Assembly (NCBI GenBank): GCA_030770545.1
Contig: CM061100.1
Location: forward strand, 689,501-753,500
Length of the DNA: 64,000 nucleotides
Direction of reading: 5' to 3'
Source: Macropodus opercularis
Lineage: Eukaryota; Chordata; Actinopteri; Anabantiformes; Osphronemidae
The notes under the pieces were generated by a model. The model worked only from the letters and a program-made list of their open reading frames with translations, was not told the DNA's origin and searched no databases. A program made the position numbers and the translations under genes. Positions 37,101-48,867 of this stretch are shown here, piece by piece (the first letter of the stretch is position 1; each line of letters starts with the position of its first letter).

Positions 37101-38297
37101 TCTGGAAACAGGTGAACACTGGAGCTCGGGGCTTGTTCGTCCGACAGCAGCTGGCCCCTGGATTTGATAATAGATAATGTTTCGTTGTTGTGTAAATGGA
37201 ATGTGACTGAAATGTATGAAGACAATGAATCACAAGTTGCTACGAAGCCTTAGCATGTGACCCGCTAAATGCGGCCATGTCATCCTGCTAGGAGTCACAT
37301 GACCCCGTGATGGAGCTACGCACCATCGCTGGATGGCACCAGACGCCAGCTCTGAGCAATAATACAGAGAAACGTCACCTGGATGAACCTGAAGTGAACA
37401 CGCACCGGCTGAAAAACATGCTGACCTCTGACCTTAGACACACTGAGCACACCGACTGTGACGCTGCATCATCTAAGGTTTAATTATATTTTAGGAATTA
37501 AGGCCACACACTGAGTCACTGATTGACTAACGCGAGGCCCAGTGATCAGAGTTTACCAGGAGGGTCGGTACCAAAGTACAAGCTCCAGAACAGAGCAGCA
37601 ACCGGTGCAAGCTTACGGGTTCTAGTCGGCGTCTTCAGCCCTGACGGGCTTGGTGGACAAAGACAAACATGGAGTCAAATATTTTGTATAAAAATGCAGC
37701 TTTTCCGGACTCTGTACAGTTTTTTTTTTAATTTTTCTTCATCTATAAAGAGCAAAACCACAATAGTCTGATGACACATTTGGCTTCATCTGACTTTAAC
37801 CTGCTGAACACACGTCACAGTCCAGGCCGGAGCAAAGCCAGTAAACCATAAGACCATAAGGACCTGGACCAGTTTGACCCCAGAACCAACCATTGGAGGC
37901 ATTTCCTCACTTTCCCAGTAGAGTAAAACCAGAACTTCCATAATGTCACTAATATGCCGCAAGCACGTGCAGGGATTAACATATTTCGAGCAGGTTTGGA
38001 AGAAGTGGTTCTGTGAACTTTCCAGTTGTTCCAGTTTTCGAGCTTCTGGCGAGTCCTGCTCATTTGGATCCTAAAGCTAATGTGTGAAAACTTTTTGGGC
38101 CTTTTCTGAGGAAGCGACGCTGCACGTGCGCTTCGTGTGCAGGGTCAGAACCCAGAACCAACTCAAACGAACTTTCTCCTACCTGCTAGGATCGCCTTGC
38201 CCGGGTGCGTCAGTTTGGCTTTCCCCGCCGGAGCCGCCGCAGCAGCGAGGCAGCGGGGTCTGTGGAACGGGCTCACGATTTCAGGCGGTCCGGACAT
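34137..38297 (-). CDS. slc25a1: Mitochondrial citrate carrier (tricarboxylate transport protein)
   Basis: Exchanges mitochondrial citrate/isocitrate for cytosolic malate across the inner membrane, feeding lipid synthesis. The 318-residue protein comes from nine coding exons: 38183-38297, 36015-36122, 35616-35715, 35284-35422, 35074-35158, 34771-34875, 34567-34682, 34417-34490, 34137-34251. All junctions are GT-AG and in frame. Three carrier repeats show the signature motifs PTEYVK, PMETVK and PLDVIK, and AILAGGIAGGIEICITFP plus VPRLGRVCLDVAIVF identify the citrate carrier. Exon 1 encodes an alanine-rich leader (CLAAAAAPAGKAKLTHPGK) somewhat longer than in human. Intron 1 (36123-38182, about 2.1 kb) holds only chance open frames. 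It is divergent from vdac3. Confidence 0.97.
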
Positions 38298-40316
38298 GAC
38301 TGCTTTTGAAAGCGCCCGAACCTGGACGAACTTTTTGGGTTGTTTGTCAGCACCGACACGCTCGACCGCTCAGCCAGTCAGTCCCCGCCTCCTGCAGAGC
38401 AAACATCCAAAGACCAGCCGGGCAGCGCTGACCATTGGACTCCTGCTGCTGACGGGACTTAAGGTCTGCGTGAACCTCCCTCCGTGGCAAACACACGGGC
38501 TGAACGCGTCAACAGGGCGGGGCAGCGTGGACACGGAAGACGCCATGTTTGTCCTAAACGTTTAAGGAGGACCGGAGTCGTTGCGGTGGTCGCCTGCAGG
38601 GGGCGCTGTGTGCGACCACACTCACGTCTAATTAAGCTCGACACAGTAGAAACCTGCACGCGCCAGGTTTTGAAATACAATAAAAGTCACACACATACAC
38701 TCGCTGGAGTCTTTATTGGGGACACCTGGCCAGTAAAGGTGGATTCTGCCAACCAATGACCCAGCGGCTCCCATTATGACGTCAGACACCAGCACGTAGC
38801 ACAAATATCACTGTTCTGATCTCTTCAACATACACTGATACATAATAAACATGCTAACATTTTGATTGAAGGACGTTTCCTGTAAGAACATTTCAACGTT
38901 GTGTTTCTAATACTTTACCTTAGTGAATAATATGATATAATAACTACTCCAACAATGTGTACTTCAGTAGCTTTCACAAACGGTTGTCCCTACTCTTGGA
39001 TAAAGACGCAGGTTGTAAAGGACAGACTCCTCGCTTGCTCTTGTTCGACTCTTTGTGCGTGTTTCGCGCTTACACGGCGCATGCTCCGTGTGTCTCCTTC
39101 ATTGTGCCCTGTAGCCGTGACAGACAGTGCTAAGCTAGGCTAGCTGTCAGCCCAGGGACACCTCAGGCTCCGCGCATCGCTCTTCCAAACCCTTTAGCCC
39201 GGTAAGCAGCGCTAGCGCCGGTCGTTTTTATTTAACAGTGCTGAGCTTCGCTCTGCTCTACGTCTTTGTGATCAAGGCTGGCCGCATAGCAAGCATGAGC
39301 AGCGGTCTGACGGTAGCTACCGGTCGCTGTATATTATGTAATGACGTCCAACGTTAGAAAGCGCAGTTTAATCCTCACACGATGGTTTCACATAAGTTGG
39401 TGTAAAGATCCGGATCCGCGCCGTTAGCCACGCGTCTAGCGGCTTTATCCGTGTGTGGGACGTGCTGTCCGGCTGTGAAGGGGTGTGTTCGGGGGCAGTG
39501 CTTTGAACGCGCTAGGTGGCTAACCTTTGTGCGCAGCAACTAGCTTAGCTAGCTAGGCGTCAACCCCCGCGCTGACCGTCCTTTGTCCCAGCAGGAGATG
39601 CTGCTGCACCCGCAGCTTCTGTCACTGGCAGGCAGGACCTGCTGCTCATCCACTGATCTCGCAGCTGCATGACATAACAGCTCGGACAGCTTGAGTCACT
39701 TTTCATGGCCGTTTAAATATGTTGATCACAATAAAGACTCTTCTTCTGATGCATGAACGTCTTCTAGTTTTCCTGCGTTCACACGTAGACTCGCGCTTTG
39801 TTCTGATGCAGCTCGTGCTGGAGGGTTTAATGGTCAAGGGTTGGCCCCTTAGTGAGCTGTTAGCTTCCTAGCTTCATCAGAAGGAACAGATGGTTCTCTC
39901 CTGCTGGACCTCACAGAGGGACTCAGCTGTGGGTCAGGCAATGTAAGACTTGGTAACTCACTGCCTTTATTCAGCTCAGCTTTATGAGTGATGACCATCT
40001 GATGCCATCTCCAGCCTCAGCGATGCTTTATTCCAACATCAGTTTAGCACAAAGCTCTAAACGAACTCTTAGACGTAATAAGTAAATAATAAGGGAGCAA
40101 AAGCATTTCCATTCTATTGATTTATACACAACTAATGAGCTGCATCCATAATTCATGTCATGTAAACGCACAGATCCTCCAGGCATTAAAGGAACCAAGA
40201 CAGAGCAGAGCAAACTAATGAGAGGTTTACATTGTAAACACTTTCACAGCAGTCAGTGGACGTAGAGTTTCCTGCTGTGTGACTTGTTGTAAAACTCCTT
40301 TCTTCTCTGCAGCACA
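38298..40316. promoter_or_regulatory. Divergent promoter region of slc25a1 and vdac3, with vdac3 noncoding exon 1
   Basis: The two start codons are 2.0 kb apart on opposite strands. A probable noncoding first exon of vdac3 ends at 39201 with donor GTAAGC, and its intron runs to the acceptor CTCTGCAG at 40312, four bases before the ATG. The stretch 38950-39560 is rich in CG and in GCTAGC-type motifs, as in fish promoters. That leaves roughly 0.7 kb between the two likely transcription starts. No TATA box is identified. Confidence 0.5.
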
Positions 40317-42912
40317 ATGGCCGTCCCTCCTTCATACTCGGACCTGGGCAAAGCTGCCAAGGACATATTCAGCAAGGGCTACGGTGAGTTCGGGTGTGGT
40401 CCCTGGAAAAAGGCAGCTCGACTCAAAATAATACTAATCGTTAAAGATAAAAGTAACGTTTAGTGATTAAGTGGGTGGAAAAAAACTATGTGAAGGTTTC
40501 ACTTTGGAGCTGAAATGTTTATAATGTGTTTCAGTAATGTTGGCTCTATTACCTGTTGACCTTCCACTCTTCAGGCTTTGGTGTGGTGAAGCTGGACCTG
40601 AAGACCAAGTCACAGAGCGGAGTGGTAAGTTCTTCACGTTAATCTTCTACCTGGATGCTCGCGATATTCCAGCATCCTGCCGTCACACAAAACCACAAAT
40701 CTTCCACCACATGCAGTTTCATTGCAATAACTGAAGTCGTCGAAGCTTTCTAGGTTCTAGGTTGAGGGGGGGGTGCGGCGCTGCTTGGCTTAACGTGTGC
40801 TCTGTTGTGGAGAAACACGACAGATGCACAGGTGTGTTTGTGGCCTGTCTGTCTCTACCTGCCTTTCCTAACCCCTGCTCTGTTTCCATGCCGCTGCCCT
40901 CTGCCCTGGACTGCTCATGCTCTAACGTAGATGGTAAGATCGGTGTCAGAGGACAGAAATCATTTTCATGTGTCTGTTTCCCATTTAGTTACTGATCTTT
41001 TTTTCAACTGTCTTGTGTCCATGTTTGCCATAACATTGATTTCTATTCCATCTTCTGTTTGTGAGCCAGTGTTTGTTTGTTAGTAAATAAAACCTTATTG
41101 TGAAGGACTGATAAACCGTTACTTGACATACACTCATGTATCTGGTTAGTATATCTTAGCTTTGTAGCGTCACACACTGATGATGACGGAGCTGTTATAT
41201 CGCTGTTGGCTTGCTTAGAAATAAAAACTGAGCTGCAGATTAAAACCCGTTACAGCTTTGGCGGCCGCTTCGGACCCGACCTCTGCTCCGTTGGTCCTCG
41301 GGTTCGTTTTGGGAGTTCTTCCCTCAGATCTGATGCAGTAAATTGATGATGTGAATCGAGTTTAATCTTGTGCCATCAGTGCTGCTGTGGACGTTTTTTC
41401 TTCCCCGGTGTTTTCTGTGTCTCACTGTCACCGTTTACTTTGGATCCATGTGGTTTCATGTCTTCTGCTGTCTGACTTGGATTCATGTGTGGCTGACTGT
41501 CAGCTGCATGGTCTAATGTTAACACTTTCGTCTGGTTTTCCTGCATTTCTTTGGGTTTGCTTGTCGACTTGTGGCTCATTCTGCACCTCTTTATCTCCTC
41601 CCCTTCTTTTAAGTTAGTCTCCAAACAAACTCCACTTACTCTATTTGACACCTTTCGGCAGCCAGTTCTCATTACCTGTGTCCTTCTGGTCGTCCTGCCA
41701 GGAGTTCAACACATCGGGCTCCAGTAACACAGACACGGGAAAGGCCTCAGGAAACCTGGAGACCAAATACAAGATGAAGGAGCTGGGCCTGAGCGTCACC
41801 CAGAAGTGGAACACTGACAACACGCTGGCTACCGAAGTGACCGTGGAGGACCAGGTACTGAACCTGTCAGAAAACGGGTCACGTCACTGTTTGAGGCTTT
41901 CACTCAACGTCTGCCCTTTACCCACAGCTGGCTCAAGGCCTGAAGGTGGGACTGGACACGTCTTTTGTACCAAACACAGGGTGAGAATGTTTATTTATCA
42001 GTGTTTTGCATGAAGTTGATTATTAGACTGGGATCAGCGTCCACAGATTAAGCCATTTCAGAGATTCAGGTAAATTCACATTTGACTGATGTGTTTTTCA
42101 GTAAGAAGAGCGGAAAGCTGAAGACGGGTTACAAGCGCGACTACGTCAACCTGAACTGTGACGTGGACTTCGAGGGTCCCATCGTCCACGCTGCTGCCGT
42201 GCTGGGCTACGAGGGCTGGCTGGCCGGCTACCAGATGGCCTTCGACACGGCCAAATCCAAACTGGCCCAGAACAACTTTGCCCTCGGATACAGGGCTGGA
42301 GATTTCCAGCTGCACACCAACGTGTGAGTCCCCCCGGATCCACACATCCAGTACGTTTCAGGTAAATCTGCGTATGATGCGTCTGAATCGGGGCCTTTTG
42401 CGTATCAGGAACGACGGGACCGAGTTCGGAGGCTCCATCTACCAGAAGGTGAACGATGATCTGGAGACAGCGGTCACTCTGGCCTGGACCGCCGGCAGCA
42501 ACAACACCCGCTTCGGCATCGCTGCCAAATACAAGCTGGACAAAGACGCTTCTCTGTCTGTGAGTGCTGCAGCCGTGCGGCTCGGATTCAGGCTCTGCTG
42601 CTGTGCATGTGTCTGATCCCATCTCTCCACACAGGCCAAAGTGAACAACGCCAGTCTGATCGGAGTCGGCTACACCCAGAGCCTCCGACCAGGTAGGCCC
42701 TCATCTCCAACCGGGCTTCACCTGAACGTAGTCTTTAGAGCCACACGCCTTTTTAAGCTGACATCTCTAACATGTCACAGAAAAATACTTTGACACGTCC
42801 TGGTTCTCGTGTCCCTGCAGGTGTGAAGGTCACCCTCTCAGCCCTGATCGACGGGAAGAACTTCAACGCCGGTGGACACAAAGTCGGCATGGGCTTTGAG
42901 CTGGAGGCATAG
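40317..42912 (+). CDS. vdac3: Voltage-dependent anion-selective channel protein 3
   Basis: Beta-barrel pore of the mitochondrial outer membrane for metabolites and nucleotides. The 281-residue protein comes from exons 40317-40383, 40575-40624, 41702-41854, 41928-41980, 42102-42323, 42409-42559, 42635-42692, 42821-42912; a 3-nt microexon at 40931-40933 would add one residue. The N-terminal helix is MAVPPSYSDLGKAAKDIF, the GLK nucleotide-binding motif is present (LAQGLK), and the protein ends GGHKVGMGFELEA. Assignment to VDAC3 rather than VDAC1 or 2 rests on TDTGKASGNLETKYK, FVPNTGKKSGKLK, FDTAKSKLAQNNFALGY and the C-terminus. The first residues (MAVPPSY) look more like VDAC1. All junctions are GT-AG and in frame. 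Confidence 0.95.
40931..40933 (+). other. vdac3: vdac3 3-nt ATG microexon
   Basis: In the 1.1-kb intron between the exons ending GGAGTG and starting GAGTTC, the sequence reads CTCTAACGTAG, then ATG, then GTAAGAT. That is a full acceptor with a branch-like CTAAC, three exonic bases and a strong donor. Inclusion inserts one methionine after residue 39 without changing frame. Mammalian VDAC3 is known for an alternative single-codon ATG exon at the same position, so this is most likely its orthologue. Confidence 0.8.
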
Positions 42913-43653
42913 AGGGAAAGAACGTAGTCAACGAAGAAGCAGCAGCCCAGAGCCACTTCACCGCTCACACCCCTCCACACACATTCCCCCCACGCTGCGG
43001 CGTCTCTGACGGTAACAGTAGAGTCGCAGCAACACGTTTAAAGCCCTGAGAGGAGCCGAGAGGTCGACCCTGAAACCAACAGCGCGTAGGGGAAGGTTGA
43101 TTACTTAGTGAAGCGGCTCTTTGTTTTCCTGTAGGTGTCGTTGGCGTCAGCAGCATTAAAGCTTATGTGCTTGGTTCCCTTCATCTTTAGTTTGGAACCT
43201 TTTTGACTTCTGTTACAATTCGTGGACGATTTAAGTCAAATGTTACAACTCAGACATGGAAGCCACACTTGCTCCAATCGGCCTCGCCTCCCTCGCCACG
43301 TCCCATCTCGGCAGGTGGAATCAGTGTAGTGGAATCTTCTCGTAGCTTCTGTAGTTAGTTTGCTTTTCCACAGCGTTGTTTTCACCTGCCTGTCCCGGGG
43401 CAGCGGCTGCTGAGCAGAGCGAGGCTTTAGCGCGTCTCAGCTGTTTCACGTTGCTGTCATGGAAACGTCTACACGCCTCAGACCTGAACGTACCGACGCA
43501 GCTGTTGTCCAGTCGCAACCCGACAGGCTGCTGCTCCTCATCGGTTCCTTTTCAGTTTAATGTTTCTTCGTTCGTCATGATTACAAAGCTCATTTTTATG
43601 CCACTTAGACACAGTACCTCATTTTTCCAACGTTAACTTAAGGGAATTCTAAT

Positions 43654-43659
43654 AATAAA
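43654..43659 (+). promoter_or_regulatory. Candidate poly(A) signal of vdac3
   Basis: AATAAA about 740 bp after the vdac3 stop codon, the clearest plus-strand hexamer before tor4a. An ATTAAA near 43156 is an alternative, giving a shorter UTR. Confidence 0.35.
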
Positions 43660-43823
43660 AACCTAACTTATGTCTCAAAGTTATTGTTTTCTTCTCTTCC
43701 TTGCTGGTTCTGGTGCCATGAACCCAGGTCTTGCTCCTCGCATGGAGTCGGCTCAGTGGTTCTTGTCTGACTCCATCTGCTGGGGGAGACTGGGACGCAG
43801 TTACAACAAGGAGATGCAGCTTC

Positions 43824-43844
43824 AATAATAATAATAATAATAAT
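43824..43844. repeat. (AAT)7 microsatellite
   Basis: A perfect run of AAT/ATA triplets in the intergenic space between vdac3 and tor4a. Confidence 0.9.
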
Positions 43845-44726
43845 AGTTTACGCTGTTACCTGCCACGGTTGCTACTACACTTAGTGTCTATGTAGATGCA
43901 CCTTTAATATATTTTTATCATGTATTAAGCATAAATTCATGAAGTAATAAACATTAATTACACATCTAGAAGGGAAACATAAATATACGAGTTTCTCTCC
44001 TTCAGTCTGTGCATGAATTAGTCCAGATGTTACCTACAGCATCTAAACACTGGGTCAGTAGAGCACAGCTGCAGCGGTTTTCTCCAGGTCTCAACAAGGA
44101 AACAAATGACCTTCAACGTTTCTATTCCGCCCAATAAAAGACGTTCAACGCTTTGTTTACACAGGGTCTTTAATTTTATGACTCGGTACATAATGAAGTT
44201 TATATTCCATGACCTGAACATAATCATCTTAACGCCGCGTCTGCGTTCAATAAATAAACTCGCTGACGTGCGGCCTCCAGCTGCTTCTTAGAGCAGTTTC
44301 TCTGCTTCACCTCTGCGGTGGAGACACCAAAGTCCAAACGACGTGAGGCTTCCCCTGAAATAATAAAGTATAAACATCTGCTTTGGTTTCTGGCTCCCTC
44401 ATCAGGTTCTTCATTCTTCTTCAGGTCACGTGTGGTTGAGCTGCCTACAGAAGCTGTGGAGCAGCTCAGTGCTTTAAAGAGTCACTTCAACCAAATCAAA
44501 GAATCATTCACTGCGTCCGTCTTAGCTTTGACGAGCAGTGGCTTCACCTTATGATGAACATTTTACAGGACGAAGCACATTTAGCTTTCGGCTCTGGGCT
44601 TGTCTGAACCTGTACACGAATGTCTTCACTGCCCTGGTGCAAAACTGCGTATGAAATTTGTGGCTCTGAGTTCCGTCACTCAAGTTTCGCGACCACACGA
44701 CCTCACTCTGTGTCCTGCAGGCCGGT

Positions 44727-46625
44727 TCACAGCAGGTTGACCTTCGCCACCACTTGCTTGCAGCCTGTCTGGGAATATTCGTGGCCCCCGACCGCGGGGT
44801 AATACTCCAGCTCCCCCGCCAGACGCTCCATGTTGCTGTGGTCCGGGTAGAAGCCTTCTCGAGTCATTTCATCCAGGAAACACTCCATCACGTGACGTTT
44901 CTCCAGGAGGCCCAGAGGAAAGACGTCCGCCTCCGTCCACAGTGGGTGGAGCTTTTCCAGGATGTTGCGTAAAACTGGCACCAGCTCCTTCGCAAGGTTA
45001 CTGTGACGACCAGATGCCGTCATCCCCATGGCGACACTCGAGGAGTTGTGTAGCATATGTTTGGTGATGTGCTCGTGGCCCAGGTTGCTCAGGAACAGGT
45101 AGATAGCGTTCAGGTATTCGTTGGACTGTTTGGAGGCCACGAGTTGCCACAGCACGTCCAAGATCTCGCCGTGCATGTGCTCAACCTCGTCGAAGATGAA
45201 GAGCGGGATCTTCTCCTCGTCCTCGGCTCGTTCCACCATCTCTGAGATGGTGGCAGAGAGGTTGTGAGCGCACTGCTGGGCGTCAGCCTCCTGGGGGCAG
45301 TGGTGGAGGACGTAGTACTGCAGCACCAGCGTCTCCCCCACCACCGAGCGGAAGTGTCCGGCCAGGAGGCGACCCAGGTGGCTCTTGCCCACGCCGCTGG
45401 GGCCGTGCAGGGATACAACCAGGGGCTTGTTGTGGACGTACGTGGACAGATAGTCCTTCAGCAGGGACAGCAAACCCTCCACTGCTGCCTGCTGCCCCAG
45501 CACCTCCCTCCTCAGCGTCTTCTCCAGTCCCTCCAGGTCGTATCTCAGCACGTGGTCGTCCAGGTTCTCTATGGCGTTGTACACCTGCAAGGTAAAAAAG
45601 ACAGGGAGGCCGTTTCAAAGCTGTGAAGGCTTCGCAGACTCAGTCCACTAGTCAGATAACTGCTGTGACCGGATAGAGTTACTTCAGTCAGTTCTTCACG
45701 CCAACTGTAAACCTCATAAATATCAGCGTGCGCTTTATAAAACGGAGTAGTGTGTAGTCTACATCACTCTGCTTCAGCAACCGGCTCGTGTCCATGTTGA
45801 CAACCAGTGACTGCAACAGGAAACAAGCTTAGACTCAATGTTTGTGCTAGAAATAAACACAGACGCACACGGAGGTTCGACGTGAGACATCAGAGAATAT
45901 GCAGCTGACTGACTTTCAGCTGCTCTGCCCGACCAGTCAGAACCAAGTCGCATCCTTTCATTTTACATTTGAGAAGATGTAAACGCTAAAGTCTGTCAAC
46001 TGCATTTCACACAGTGACTGAGACACTTCACGCCTTTCTCTGCAAACTAGTTCATTATCAGATTAGAATCATCGGGTTAGAGCAGCTCGCCGGTGCCGCT
46101 TAGCAACGTGGTCTTCAAGCCTGTGACGGGTTAGCGGCTCCGCTTCGCTCACAGATCCTGTACCTGCAGGAAGACGATGGCGCAGAGCAGGTAGAGGCAG
46201 TACTTGGCTCGGCTTTGCTGCTGCTTGGGCACAGCTCTGTGGCCCGATCTGTTGGGGAACAACACCCGCTTCCTCCTCCGCTTCCTGGCGCCTTTCTTCA
46301 GGGGGTTGGAAGGCGTCAGGGCGGGGAAGGCCGAGGTAGTGACCCCGTCGAAGGTAAAGATTTTGGGGCTGCTTCGTGCTGGGGCTCCTTTGAGCCCCGC
46401 GGTCACCGGCCCCAGGCCCATCTCCTGGCGCCTCCTCTTCATGGCTTGGTACTTTTGTTTGATGCGTATGACGGCGCGTAGGGACACGGAGAGGGCCGAC
46501 AGGCTGGGGGTCGGGCTGCCCCGCCGCTCTGCGTCCTTCTCTCCTTCCTCCATGTCCTCGTCCACTTCGCCCTCAAAGTTCTCCTCGGTCTGAGAGGCCG
46601 AGGTGCTGCTGTCTTGGTCGCTCAT
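44727..46625 (-). CDS. tor4a: Torsin-4A (AAA+ ATPase family)
   Basis: 439 residues from two coding exons, 46164-46625 and 44727-45584, joined in phase 0 at a conserved Gln-Val. The N-terminal 150 residues are acidic then strongly basic (KKGARKRRRKRVLFPNRSG) and end in a hydrophobic segment (YCLYLLCAIVFLQVYNAI), a probable signal anchor. Walker A is GPSGVGKSH near residue 215, Walker B is LFIFDEVEH, and the torsin C-terminal cysteine motif is TGCKQVVA. TOR4A is the most divergent torsin; its function is not well established, and by family it should act in the endoplasmic reticulum or nuclear envelope lumen. The acceptor TCTGCAG is immediately before the ATG, so the 5' UTR lies in an upstream exon probably ending at 47611 (donor GTAAGA). 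Confidence 0.95.
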
Positions 46626-48867
46626 CTGCAGAGAGAAGGGTGAAAGTCGTCATGTACGTCATCACACGCGTCAGCCCGTCTGAGCTTTTTGCACCTTGTT
46701 TGGTTTTACAGCTTTTCAGCTTTACAGTCACTTTCAGCGACTACACACAGAGAGACGCCGCAGTATTTAATGGAGCAGACCACACAACTAGATCTACACA
46801 ACTACTGCACCACACGTGAAACCAGTTCATATTTACAAAGACAACATCACAGGGTGTCTGCCCTGCAGCCCTTTGTCCCGCACAAAAGACCAGAAACCCA
46901 GTTCAGCTTCCAGGGACCTGACCCGGGTCATCGGGTTTCTGCTCACAGCACAGGAAAGCAAGGCGAGACAAGCAACGCGGACTCTCTTCAGCCTGTTTGG
47001 AGCCCAGACCCAGATGTTCTGTCTTAGTAGCTCAGACGCGTGAGGGTGAGGAAACACGACCACTGCAGAAAGGAACCTGATGGGAGGCGGGACCGGGACC
47101 GGGACCGGGCGTGTCCCGCTGCAGCTGCACCACCGGGGTGTGAAATAGCTGGAGGCGACCCCTGCTTCCTCCTCTACAGCAGAGCAGGGACAGAGAAGCG
47201 TTAACTCTGTGGTTACCACGAAAAGCTCGTTTTCTCACGGCCCTTCGTCCTGTCGCCTCATAAACGTCTCCTGCGCTGCTTCCTTGTTCAGATGCAAATC
47301 ATTGACAGAACCGCTTTCCTGCTCCTGTAGAAAAGGGAAGTGCTGCACATGAAACACACAACGAGCTTTGTGGCCACTTCTGCGTCAGACACACGCTTCA
47401 CATGCGACACAGAAAGTTCGAGACGCTCGGCTCGGTTCCGTGCGTCCCGGCGGCCTTTACATCACGACCGAAGAATGCGGACAGAGGCAGGACGCGGGAC
47501 GCAGCGAGCGGCTCATCCTGCGCGTCGTGCAGAGACCTGAGCCAGCGTCTCTGGTCACCACTCGGACTGAAGAGGTGGCCGGAGAAAACGAGAAGCGCTT
47601 CGGTTCTTACCTCGACGCGTCCGTGGCTTCGCTGAAGCAGCTGCAGAGGTTCAGTCCATCGCTGGGCAGCGCAGAGCCGCGACTCAGGAAGAGCCGTCGT
47701 TGAGTCTGACCTGCTCTGTTGGCTCCTCCTCTGTGCGGGTCTGACACTTTACACCACGGCCTCCGCTTCCCTTCACGCCTGTGAAAGGTGCTCGGATCCA
47801 GCTCACACGTGTCCTGCATCCCCTGCTGGGAGCCAATCGAACCGTGGCTTCATTTGCTCGTTTGAGATGAGCAGCTCTGGGAGGAAGTTTCATGTTTGGT
47901 TTCTCTTGTGTCGTACAGGAAACGCAGCTAATCATCAGCCATCTCCAAATTAAATGTAATGAAACCACAGCGTCACCCTTAAAAGCCTTTCAACAGCCAC
48001 TGCACGAATTTCCCACCATGTCACCTACATTAGCAGAAGCGAGTCAGAGGTGAATGGAAATATTTACGCAACGCATCATTTGCCTGCGAAGCTGGAGCCC
48101 GTTATTACGGCAGCGTCTACTTCCTGCTGTCAAGACGAGCAGCATTCATAAAAGCACACATGGCGCCGCAGAGGCCTCCTCTGAGAAACCATCTCCTCAC
48201 AGGCCCACGCTCAGGTCACAGGAGCCTCCGTGTTTCAGGAGTACAGCTAGAAAATAAAACCTTAGCTGCGCTCATCACGAAGCATTTCAGGTACGAGGTC
48301 AGGGTTAAGGACACGTTGGTGGCTCAGTGGGACGCGTGTCCTGCAGTTAGTTGTAATAAAAGTGGCTGCTTTACCATCCAAATGACACGTCTTCTTCCTC
48401 TTCAATGCAAATCTGTGGAGACTGATCGGTCCCTCCCTCCCCACGTGCTACAAGCACCATCCGTCCGTTTTAGAGCCAATAAGAGGAAAGAACCAAATGC
48501 ACGTTTGCACCTTTTTACTTAACAGAAAATGTTCAAACCTAAAAAGGTTTCTGAAAATATGATAAAGCCTGCTCATAATTCTCCAACACGCATCCTCCAG
48601 CATCATCACATGTCAAACAGAAGAAGTAGAAATGAAGATTAATTTGATCAAATAAATATGATTTATGACTAAAATAGAAAGTCTCTCACATTTGGACAAG
48701 AATATATTCACTTAGTAAGTAAAACAGATTTCAACCAGTGGTCGGCTCGCACACACACCGTCCTCAGGGACGTCGTGCAGCCGATTTGTCAGGATTCGCT
48801 CCCGATTCTTCTTCTCTGCAGACGCACGTTTAGAAAACAGCCGCCAACACGTTTCTGGCACTTTCGT
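46626..48867. other. tor4a 5' UTR/promoter and brap 3' UTR
   Basis: A 985-bp tor4a intron (46626-47610) is followed by a CpG-rich noncoding exon and promoter around 47611-47800. From about 47900 to 48867 the sequence is AT-richer and should contain the brap 3' UTR on the minus strand; no convincing poly(A) hexamer was found. Short open frames here (up to 120 codons) have no recognisable content. Confidence 0.4.

Larger units (their letters stand above)
42913..44726. other. Convergent 3' region of vdac3 and tor4a
   Basis: 1.8 kb between the two stop codons. vdac3 probably has a 3' UTR of about 0.75 kb ending after AATAAA at 43654-43659. An (AAT)7 microsatellite is at 43824-43844. The right part should hold the tor4a 3' UTR (minus strand), without a clear poly(A) hexamer. 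No gene is recognised. Confidence 0.45.
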
